A stretch of 16,772 nucleotides of DNA from Holophagaceae bacterium UBA1801 (GTDB lineage Bacteria; Acidobacteriota; Holophagae; Holophagales; Holophagaceae): assembly GCA_002319925.1 (NCBI GenBank), contig DCFP01000193.1:19725-36496 (forward strand), given 5' to 3'. The notes under the pieces are model-generated. The model was not told the origin of the DNA. It worked only from the letters and a program-made list of their open reading frames with translations, and did not search any database. How positions within the stretch are numbered: position 1 is the stretch's first letter; each line of letters starts with the position of its first letter. Of this stretch, positions 6,629-13,364 are shown piece by piece. A program made the translations under genes and the position numbers.

Positions 6629-7264
6629 TCAGTCCAGGATCGCCACCGCGCGCACGGGTGAGCCATCGCCGTCCTTCAGCTTCAAGGGCAGGCAAGAGAA
6701 CAGGAACTGCTTCCCCACGAGCGCATCGAGCCCCGTCAGGTTCTCGATGTTGATCATGTTCGCGTCGAAGAATACGTAATGATTCTCGAAGGTGGTGGAG
6801 CTCACGGGGTCCACGGAAATGGCGTCGAACCCCACGCCCTTGAGTCCCCGCTGCGCCAGCCACCGGGCCGCGCCCAGTGACAGGACGGGGAAATCGGAGA
6901 AATAGGCCTCCTGCCCCCAGAACCGCGACCAGCCGGTATGGAACAGAACAAAGCTGCACCCATCCACCAGGGAGGTCTGGGACAGGAGCAGGCTCTGCTC
7001 GATCATCTCCTGGCCCTGGACATCGATCACGCAGGCCTTCCCCACGAAATGGTCCATGCCCAGCTGATCCAGAGTCGCCCCGATGGCCAACATGTGCGAA
7101 GGGGCGTCGAGGTGGGTGCCCGTGTGGGAAAACATGGAAATGCGCTTTTCCGCGAAGCCGTCCTTTTCCACGGTGTTGGCTTGTTCAATCTTCGGAGGCT
7201 CCGTGCCGGGGTAGGCGGGCATCCCTTCGGCGATGGTGTGGGTGAGATCGATTACGGTCGTCAT
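6629..7264 (-). CDS. Cyclase-family metal hydrolase, kynurenine formamidase-like
   Basis: 211 residues, the usual size for bacterial kynurenine formamidase (KynB), which hydrolyses N-formyl-kynurenine in tryptophan degradation. The metal-binding signature SHTGTHLDAPSH spans residues 46-57 (His47, His51, Asp53, His57). The N-terminus VIDLTHTIAEGMPAYPG is typical. GVGFDAISVDPVSS, HYVFFDANMINIENLTGLDA and FSCLPLKLKDGDGSPVRAVA follow the family pattern. Related cyclase-family proteins act on other amides or lactones, so KynB itself is probable, not proven; no kynA or kynU is adjacent. The start at 7264 has TGAAGG upstream. It is divergent from the DUF1338 gene across 105 bases. Confidence 0.85.
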   Translation of the reverse strand: MTTVIDLTHTIAEGMPAYPGTEPPKIEQANTVEKDGFAEKRISMFSHTGTHLDAPSHMLAIGATLDQLGMDHFVGKACVIDVQGQEMIEQSLLLSQTSLVDGCSFVLFHTGWSRFWGQEAYFSDFPVLSLGAARWLAQRGLKGVGFDAISVDPVSSTTFENHYVFFDANMINIENLTGLDALVGKQFLFSCLPLKLKDGDGSPVRAVAILD

Positions 7265-7369
7265 GCCTTCATGTTACCGGGATCTGAGACGCGATCCTCC
7301 GGCCGACATCCAAAGCCTTGGAGGCCATCACAGGCGAGAATGCCTGGATGTGTACTCATGGAGATGACC

Positions 7370-8389
7370 ATGAGCAAACGTTTGGAAAGTGTCCTGGCTC
7401 GACTGCTGGAGGGCACGATCGGATACCGGCAGACCGAGATTCTCTTTGAATCCGTCGAGATCACGCCGGAGTTGCTGGAACCTGAAGGGGAAGTAGTGCC
7501 CCGGGGCGTCCTCGCCATGGCCATGGACTTGATGCTGTTCGAGGATGTCCTGCAGCGGGTACCCCAAGCCCGGGCCTACGTGGAAGACCAGGTAAAGGCA
7601 GGGCGGAAGGTGGTCTACGACCATGGCGCTCTTCGAACAGTGGACACCTCGCTGAGCGTCCTGCCCGCGGGTCATCTGGCTTTCGCGCGGATCCTCGAAC
7701 CGCTGGGCTACAAGGTCAATGGGGTCTACCCTCTGGACAAGCTGAGCATGACGGGCCACGCCTACGCCCATGAGGACTATCCCGAAACCATCCCCCAGTT
7801 CTTCGTGAGCGAGCTGCACCCCGAGCGCTTCAGCCATGCCTTCCAGGAAGCCGTCGCTCGCGTCGTTTCCACCTCCCAGGAACCCTTGCCCCAGTGGGTG
7901 TTCCCCATCCTTGATGAACTCAGCGAGATGGGTGAACTGTCCTTCCAGCAGGCGATCCAGTTCCTGCCGTACCTGGTCTCATGCTTCGACCGCCAGCACG
8001 AGCCGCCGAAACTTTCCGATTACAAGATTCTGCTCGAGGAAAGCGCCGAGATGGCGTGGATCGCCACGGAGGGAAATGCCTTCAACCACGCCACTGACCG
8101 AGTGGCGGATGTGCTGGCTGTTTCCGAGGCTCAGAAGGCGCTGAGGCGGCCCATGAAGAACGAAGTGGAGCGTTCCTCCTCGGGCCGCATCATGCAGACC
8201 GCCTTCCTCGCCGCTGCGGTGGACCGAGAATTCATCGATGACGCCGGAGAACTGGTCGCCCGCACGGTGCCCGGATCCTTCTTCGAGTTCATTACCCGCA
8301 AGCAGGAAGCGGATGGAAAGCTGGACCTGCATTTCGACGCCGGGAATGCCCAGGCCATCTTCAAGATGACCGCCACGGAATGGTGCTGA
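7370..8389 (+). CDS. DUF1338 enzyme, 2-oxoadipate dioxygenase/decarboxylase-like
   Basis: Family members such as Pseudomonas HglS convert 2-oxoadipate to D-2-hydroxyglutarate with a non-haem iron, in lysine breakdown. The 339-residue product shows DHGALRTV with His85 and Arg89, GNAFNHATDRV with His240, and SFFEFITR with Glu306. From memory these match the HglS metal ligands His70, His226 and Glu294 and the substrate Arg74 in both order and spacing. LSMTGHAYAHED and VSELHPERF are also conserved-looking. It is shorter than HglS (the reference is longer, well over 400 residues), so substrate may differ. I start at ATG 7370 because GGAG (7360-7363) lies 6 bases ahead; ATG 7340, 7358 and 7364 are in frame, and an extension from 6938 overlaps the divergent gene and is unlikely. 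Confidence 0.82.
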   Translation: MSKRLESVLARLLEGTIGYRQTEILFESVEITPELLEPEGEVVPRGVLAMAMDLMLFEDVLQRVPQARAYVEDQVKAGRKVVYDHGALRTVDTSLSVLPAGHLAFARILEPLGYKVNGVYPLDKLSMTGHAYAHEDYPETIPQFFVSELHPERFSHAFQEAVARVVSTSQEPLPQWVFPILDELSEMGELSFQQAIQFLPYLVSCFDRQHEPPKLSDYKILLEESAEMAWIATEGNAFNHATDRVADVLAVSEAQKALRRPMKNEVERSSSGRIMQTAFLAAAVDREFIDDAGELVARTVPGSFFEFITRKQEADGKLDLHFDAGNAQAIFKMTATEWC

Positions 8390-8489
8390 TCTAGCCTTGA
8401 TCGCCTGAATTCCAAGAACCATCAAACGAGCACTTGCGGCTGAGGCCATCCGGCTGCACTATCCATGTCATCGGCAATCAGGCGGAGAC

Positions 8490-9536
8490 ATGGCATCGGC
8501 GAACCATCAGTCTGGCAACCCTGCGGATTCCTGGGCAATCCTCTCGGGCATGGCGGAAGAGGACTTCCCCAACGCCACTCAGTTCTTCAGCCGGGGTCTG
8601 GGTATCCTCGTCCAGCAGCTGAACATCGATCGCGCCGCCATGACGCGGGTGACCAGCAATGGCCTGGAAACCTGCTGGTGGGCCCTGAGCGAAAAGGTCG
8701 GCCCCGAGGACGCCATCCATGAGACCGACGAATTCTTCGGTCCCCGCATCATGGATGCCCCCGATGTGACCCTGTCGGTGCCCGATCTCCTGACCGACAA
8801 GGAACTGGCGGCGCATCCCAGCGCGCGCCGGCTGGGCATCCGGATGTATCACGGGATACCCATGCGATCCTCCGGCAAATGCATCGGCATCCTGTCGCTG
8901 CAGAGCATGGAACCGCGTAATTTCTCTCCCGAGGAAACAGCCTTCGTGAGGGTCATGGCCCTGCTGTTCTCCCGCACCCTCGAAACCGAGACCCTGCGGG
9001 ATGATCTGCAGGCCACACGCAATGTACTGGATCTCACCGCCGCAGTCGTGGAAGACCACTCTCTGGAAAGCCAGGCCACGCGCCTGCCCAACCGGCGCTA
9101 TCTGGAAATCTGGCTGAAGGCCCATCTCTACCTGGCCCAGCGCCGGGGCGAGCCCATGAGCGTCGCCTACTGGACCCTGTCCCTGGACATGCCCGCCAAG
9201 CAGAACCTCAGAGATATCGCCGCCGCTCTGCGCGGCGAGGATCTACTGGTGGATCTGGGGGGCGAGGAGTTCGTGCTGCTGCTGCCCCACACCGGCATCG
9301 AAGGGGCCCAGGTGCTCCTGGAGAGGATCCGCACCGTCCTCGGACCCATCCCCATGGGCGCCACCCTCTGGCAGCCCCTTCATCCCGTGGACGCTGATGA
9401 TCTAACCATCCAGCAGGCCCTCCTCCGTGCCTCGGAGGCAAGGTCGTACAGCGAGGAGACCGGCGTGGAGGGAGTAGGCGAAGTTCAGTGGATGCTCCTT
9501 GAGATGGAGTCGGAAGAAAACGAGAATCTTTCATGA
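8490..9536 (+). CDS. GAF-domain protein with shortened, probably inactive GGDEF-like domain
   Basis: 348 residues, no membrane segments. Residues about 32-165 form a GAF-type sensor domain (RGLGILVQQLNIDRAAMTRV, GIRMYHGIPMRSSGKCIGIL, then a FSPEETAFVRVMALLFSRTL helix). A helical linker leads to a GGDEF-like part: ATRLPNRRYLEIWLK (197-210) and DLGGEEFVLLLPHTG (255-269). The active-site GGEEF (257-261) is kept. However, the stretch between LPNRR and GGEEF is about 53 residues, shorter than usual, and the metal-binding DxDxFKxxND segment is missing. The arginine normally before GGDEF is Leu. Cyclic-di-GMP synthesis is therefore doubtful; a receptor or regulatory role is more likely. mglA begins 48 bases downstream. 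AGGCGG precedes the start. Confidence 0.8.
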   Translation: MASANHQSGNPADSWAILSGMAEEDFPNATQFFSRGLGILVQQLNIDRAAMTRVTSNGLETCWWALSEKVGPEDAIHETDEFFGPRIMDAPDVTLSVPDLLTDKELAAHPSARRLGIRMYHGIPMRSSGKCIGILSLQSMEPRNFSPEETAFVRVMALLFSRTLETETLRDDLQATRNVLDLTAAVVEDHSLESQATRLPNRRYLEIWLKAHLYLAQRRGEPMSVAYWTLSLDMPAKQNLRDIAAALRGEDLLVDLGGEEFVLLLPHTGIEGAQVLLERIRTVLGPIPMGATLWQPLHPVDADDLTIQQALLRASEARSYSEETGVEGVGEVQWMLLEMESEENENLS

Positions 9537-9584
9537 CACCGCAGGTATTCGGTTAAACTGGGTCCAAACCTCGGGGACACGAAA

Positions 9585-10508
9585 ATGGTTCTCTTCAACC
9601 ATGCCGCCCACCAGATGGCGGCCAAGATTGTCTATTACGGACCCGGACTCTGCGGGAAGACCACCAATCTGAGTTCCATCTACGGGAAGACCTCCTCCAA
9701 GGCCCGGGGCGAGATGGTTTCCCTCAACACCGATACCGACCGCACCTTGTTCTTCGACCTGCTGCCCATGGACATGGGCATGATCTGGGGCTTCCGGACC
9801 AAGCTGCAGCTCTACACCGTGCCCGGCCAGGTGTTCTACAACTCCACGCGCAAGCTGGTGCTGAAGGGCGCTGATGGCGTCGTGTTCGTTGCCGATAGCC
9901 AGGCCCAGATGCTGGAGGCGAACCGCGAGAGTCTCAGAAACCTGGCGGCGAACCTGGAAGAGCTGGGCATGGACATCCGCACCATTCCATTGGTCTTCCA
10001 GTGGAACAAGCGGGATCTCAGCAATCTCGTGCCCGTGGAAGAACTCGAACAAGAACTGAATCCCAAACATCTCCCCAGCTTCTGCAGCGTGGCCAGCGCA
10101 GGAACCGGCGTGTTCGAGACCTTGAAGGGCATCGCCCGGCAGACCCTGATGCACGTCAAGGAACGCCACTTCACCAGCGCCGGCGCACCGGTCGAGGAAC
10201 CCGAACCCAAGCCAGAACCCATTCCGGTGCCGCCGAAGAAAACGGTGCCCGAAATGAAACCGGCCTTGCGCGGCAAGCTTTCCATCCAGGCTCCTCACAA
10301 GCCCATGGTCAGCGTGCCCGCGCCCAGGATCCGGCCGGTTCCACCACCCGTTAAACCGAACATTGCAGTCCTGAAGGTCACCGTAGTGCCGCCCCATGTG
10401 GCCGCTCGCCTGCCTCATCCCGCCGTGGACGCGGGACGTCTGCCCCGGAATCCGGCCGTCGTGCAAAAGATCCTGAACACCATCGACTCTGAATCCACGG
10501 CGGTGTGA
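9585..10508 (+). CDS. mglA: MglA-type Ras-like GTPase with proline-rich C-terminal tail
   Basis: Small GTPase that sets cell polarity and directs motility machinery in Myxococcus and relatives. Residues 1-195 match M. xanthus MglA almost position for position: P-loop GPGLCGKT (19-26), TDTDRTLFFDLLP with Arg53, TVPGQVFYN with Gln82 (both key for hydrolysis), VVFVADSQ, QWNKRDL (139-145) and SVASAGTGVFETLK. All nucleotide-binding motifs are intact. MglA is normally about 195 residues; this one is 307. The extra 196-307 is rich in Pro, Lys and Val (EEPEPKPEPIPVPPKK, VSVPAPRIRPVPPPVKP) and ends in a short helix-like NPAVVQKILNTIDSES. No mglB (roadblock GAP) is adjacent. GGGGA upstream supports the start. 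Confidence 0.92.
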   Translation: MVLFNHAAHQMAAKIVYYGPGLCGKTTNLSSIYGKTSSKARGEMVSLNTDTDRTLFFDLLPMDMGMIWGFRTKLQLYTVPGQVFYNSTRKLVLKGADGVVFVADSQAQMLEANRESLRNLAANLEELGMDIRTIPLVFQWNKRDLSNLVPVEELEQELNPKHLPSFCSVASAGTGVFETLKGIARQTLMHVKERHFTSAGAPVEEPEPKPEPIPVPPKKTVPEMKPALRGKLSIQAPHKPMVSVPAPRIRPVPPPVKPNIAVLKVTVVPPHVAARLPHPAVDAGRLPRNPAVVQKILNTIDSESTAV

Positions 10509-10538
10509 AACCAGAGTGGTAGGTACTACACTGGGTGC

Positions 10539-11330
10539 ATGAGCCCGAAGACCCTGAGAGCCATCATGTCCGCCCTTCGCAAGCCGGAAGAGGGCTGCCC
10601 CTGGGATCTCAAGCAGGATCACCAGAGCCTCGAGCGCTATCTGCGGGAGGAAGCAGCCGAGGTGCTGGATGCCCTGGCGGCGCTGATCCCAGGCGACAAG
10701 GAAAAGGAACGGCACCTGCGGGAGGAGCTGGGGGATCTCTGGCTCCAGGTGCTCTTCCACGCGCAGCTGGCCCAGGAGCGAGGCGCCTGGGACATCCACG
10801 ATGTGGAGCACGATATCGTCGCCAAGCTGGTGCGACGGCACCCCCATGTCTTCGCCGACATCGATGTGGAGGATGCCGACGAAGTGCTTGTCAACTGGGC
10901 CGCCATCAAGAAGACGGAAAAGGCCGAACTGGGCCACGACACCGATCCGCGGCTGCTGGACGGCATCGCCAAGAGCCTGTCGCCCCTGGACGAGGCCATG
11001 GAGATCGGCAAGCGCTGCGCCAAGGTGGGTTTCGAGTGGCCGGATCTGGAAGGCGTCCTGGAAAAGGTACGGGAGGAGATCTCGGAACTCCAGGCGGAAA
11101 GCGAGCCCCAGCGCGTGGAGGACGAATTCGGTGATGTGCTCTTCAGCCTGGTTCAGTGGGCGAGAAAGAAGGGCGTGGACCCCGATCGCGCCTTGAGGCG
11201 CCAGCTTCAGCGCTTCAAATCGCGCTTCGAGAAGGTCGAGGATTTTGCCCTTGCCAACGGCGGCTGGGAGAAGCAGGTTCTGGATGACCTGGAGGCCGCC
11301 TGGCAGGCGGCCAAGAAGAGGACTCCATGA
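10539..11330 (+). CDS. mazG: Nucleoside triphosphate pyrophosphohydrolase MazG
   Basis: Hydrolyses (d)NTPs to NMP and pyrophosphate; in E. coli it also affects ppGpp levels. The 263 residues equal the E. coli length. N-terminal domain: EEGCPWDLKQDHQSL (17-31), then the metal motif REEAAEVLDAL (36-46) with Glu37, Glu38, Glu41, and REELGD (61-66). Then LVRRHPHVFADIDVED (about 102-117), VNWAAIKKTEK and the linker to a second MazG repeat, CAKVGFEW...REEISEL...EDEFGDVLFSL. Both repeats look intact. The ATG at 10539 lacks a clear ribosome site; TACACT at 10527-10532 lies six bases before it. Its end overlaps aroDE by 4 bases (ATGA), implying coupled translation. Confidence 0.96.
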   Translation: MSPKTLRAIMSALRKPEEGCPWDLKQDHQSLERYLREEAAEVLDALAALIPGDKEKERHLREELGDLWLQVLFHAQLAQERGAWDIHDVEHDIVAKLVRRHPHVFADIDVEDADEVLVNWAAIKKTEKAELGHDTDPRLLDGIAKSLSPLDEAMEIGKRCAKVGFEWPDLEGVLEKVREEISELQAESEPQRVEDEFGDVLFSLVQWARKKGVDPDRALRRQLQRFKSRFEKVEDFALANGGWEKQVLDDLEAAWQAAKKRTP

Positions 11331-12685
11331 GCGTCATTCCCTTCTTCATCGTCACCCTCACGCATGCCACGTGGGAGGAGGCCCTGGAGTGCTTCAAGCG
11401 CTTGCCCGCCGAAGCGATCCCGGAACTACGCCTGGATCTCTATCCGGAAGGTGATCTCGAGGAGATGATCCACAGCCTGAGGCGTTATTGCGTCGTGACC
11501 CTGCGCCGCGCCAGCGAAGGCGGCCGCTGGAAAGGGACGGAGGAAGAGCGCATGGAGCGGCTCGTGCTCGCCGCGCAGTCCCGCCCCGCCTGGATCGATC
11601 TGGAATGGGACGCACACATACCCGACGCCCTCCGTAACCAGCGTTCCCACATCCGTCTCATCAGGTCCGTGCATGTGGCTCCGGGCGTCTTCGACCTGGA
11701 GGAGCGCCTGAAGGAGCTTCCGGAAGGGGACGCCTACAAATGGGTGGGCCACGCGCAGCAACTCTCCGATAACGCGAAGGTGAAGCCAGCCCTGGCCTGG
11801 GCGAGGGATCACGGCATTTCGCTTTCAGCCTTCTTCCAGGGTGCCAAGGGTGTCGCCAGCCGCTGCATGCAGTGCGCCTGGGGAGGCTCCTTCACCTATG
11901 CATGCCCCGACAATGGCCCGGCTGCGGCACCAGGCCAGATTCCCATCTCGAGCATGCGGTCCTGGCGGCTCCACAAATTGAATCGCTCCCACGGACTCTG
12001 CGGCGTGCTGGGCTCGCCAGTGCTGCACTCGAAGGGCCCAGCCTTTCACAACCAGCGGTTCCAGGCGGGCTTCAAGGACCTCATCTACCTGCCCCTTGAA
12101 TGCGAAAGCGCGCCTGAGGCGGCGGAATCACTGAAGAAACTATCGATCCTCGGAGCCAGCCTGACGGCTCCCTTGAAGGAAACGCTCCCGCCCCTCCTGG
12201 GACTCCAGGGTCCCTTGAACACCATCTGGCACCGCGCTCCAGGCGAGCCCTGGCAGAGCGCCAACACCGATTCCCTCGCCATCGGCGAGGCCATTCGCAA
12301 ACTTCCTGCAGGTCCCGTGCTGCTGCTGGGCGATGGGGGTGCGGCGCAAACGACCCTCCAGGTGCTGGAACAGCAGCGGCGCACGTGCATCCAGGTCTCC
12401 CGGCACCGCCTGAAGATCCCCGTTCAGATCGCCCACGCCGCGCCAGTCGGCGTCATCCAGGCCACGACGCTAGGCATGAATCCCGAAGATCCCATGCCCT
12501 TCCCCGAACTCCTCGAGGCGGCCAAGCCCACGCTGAAATGGGCGGTGGAGTGGATCTACAAGGAGGACACGGCCTTCGCCCAATGGGCCCGGACCTCGGG
12601 TTTGATGTTGGTGGACGGAGGCACCCTCTTCGAAAGCCAAGCCACGGCTCAATCGAAGTCCTTCATCGGCGGATGCGGCGAATGA
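11327..12685 (+). CDS. aroDE: Bifunctional 3-dehydroquinate dehydratase (type I) / shikimate dehydrogenase
   Basis: Carries out two consecutive steps of the shikimate pathway, 3-dehydroquinate to 3-dehydroshikimate to shikimate. Residues 1-215 are type I AroD: ELRLD (33-37), His116 in IRSVHVAPG, Schiff-base Lys138 in YKWVGHA, GVASR (Arg179) and APGQIP (Gln204). Residues 223-452 are AroE: GVLGSPVLHSKGPAFHN (226-242), SLTAPLKE with catalytic Lys284, SANTDSLAIG with Asp315, nucleotide loop GDGGAAQTT (335-343), QATTLGMNPEDP and the closing DGGTLFESQATAQ. The usual shikimate-binding SxS reads Ser235-Lys-Gly237. AroD-AroE fusions occur in plants and some bacteria. Overlaps mazG by 4 bases; 16 bases before the transferase gene. 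Confidence 0.93.
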   Translation: MSVIPFFIVTLTHATWEEALECFKRLPAEAIPELRLDLYPEGDLEEMIHSLRRYCVVTLRRASEGGRWKGTEEERMERLVLAAQSRPAWIDLEWDAHIPDALRNQRSHIRLIRSVHVAPGVFDLEERLKELPEGDAYKWVGHAQQLSDNAKVKPALAWARDHGISLSAFFQGAKGVASRCMQCAWGGSFTYACPDNGPAAAPGQIPISSMRSWRLHKLNRSHGLCGVLGSPVLHSKGPAFHNQRFQAGFKDLIYLPLECESAPEAAESLKKLSILGASLTAPLKETLPPLLGLQGPLNTIWHRAPGEPWQSANTDSLAIGEAIRKLPAGPVLLLGDGGAAQTTLQVLEQQRRTCIQVSRHRLKIPVQIAHAAPVGVIQATTLGMNPEDPMPFPELLEAAKPTLKWAVEWIYKEDTAFAQWARTSGLMLVDGGTLFESQATAQSKSFIGGCGE

Positions 12686-12701
12686 AGCAGGCTGTGGTCG
12701 A

Positions 12702-13348
12702 ATGAATCTCGAACAAGACCTTTCCCACTGGCCAACACTACTGCCGAAGGCCTGGCTACAGGAACCGCCTTGGCGCATCGTCGGCGATCTGAGCGAACGC
12801 CTCGAAGCCCTTCTCATCCTTCCCGGACCCGATTGGATCCTGGAGGGCATGCTGTTGCGCCACCGCTCTGCAGCCCTTCACGCGAGTGCCGTCCTGGAAG
12901 GCCCCGTGATCCTATGCCCCGGCGCTTCCGTCGCAGTTCATGCCTGCCTGCGTGGCGGCGTCTTTCTGGACGAGGGCGTGCGGATCGGCCCGTCCTGCGA
13001 AATCAAATCGACCCTCGTGCTGAGGAATTCCGCGATCGCCCATTTGAACTATGTGGGCAACAGCCTTGTGGGGCCGAGGTCAACATCGAGGCAGGCGCGG
13101 TGCTGGCCAATCATTTCAATGAGCGGACCGACAAACGGATCATGGTCGTGGTCGATCAATGCATCCACGAAACCGGCACGCTCAAGTTCGGCGCCTTCGT
13201 GGGCGATAGGAGCCGCATTGGTGCGAATGCAGTCACGACCCCGGGCACCTGGCTGCCTCGGGGCACCATAGTTCCGCGCCTGGGCCTAGTCGATCAAGTG
13301 GCCGAGAGGTCGCGGCTTGCGCGCCTCGCGGGCAGAATGGAAGTCTAG
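12702..13348 (+). pseudogene. Left-handed beta-helix (hexapeptide-repeat) acyltransferase-like gene, interrupted by a one-base frameshift
   Basis: Two overlapping reading frames each hold half of one protein. Frame one, from ATG 12702, gives the N-terminal part through hexapeptide-like turns (ALHASAVLEGPVILCPGASV, FLDEGVRIGPSCEIKSTLVL) to HLNYVGNSLVG. The next frame continues with AEVNIEAGAVLANHFNERTD, then GTLKFGAFVGDRSRIGANAV and RGTIVPRLGLVDQ, to the stop at 13346-13348. The G-run at 13070-13073 is the break: one extra G restores a 215-residue protein. The NYVGNSLVG-AEVNIEAGA pattern resembles the acetyltransferase half of GlmU, so a nucleotide-sugar-related acyltransferase is likely, substrate unknown. 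Either a real inactivation or a sequencing error. Sits 16 bases from each neighbour. Confidence 0.75.
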
Positions 13349-13364
13349 AAACGAGGATTCACGA

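Noticed and set aside
6537..6779. Small + frame starting MKILLGALFAIFCAI, resembling a signal peptide
   Set aside because: The hydrophobic start comes from the AT-rich terminator region, and the rest is antisense to the cyclase-family gene with no conserved pattern or ribosome site.
6938..7369. Upstream extension of the DUF1338 reading frame by 144 codons
   Set aside because: It runs antisense through the divergent cyclase-family gene and its translation lacks family similarity; a good ribosome site precedes ATG 7370.
9531..10937. 468-codon - strand frame opposite mglA and mazG
   Set aside because: It spans two well-supported + strand genes and shows no domain of its own.
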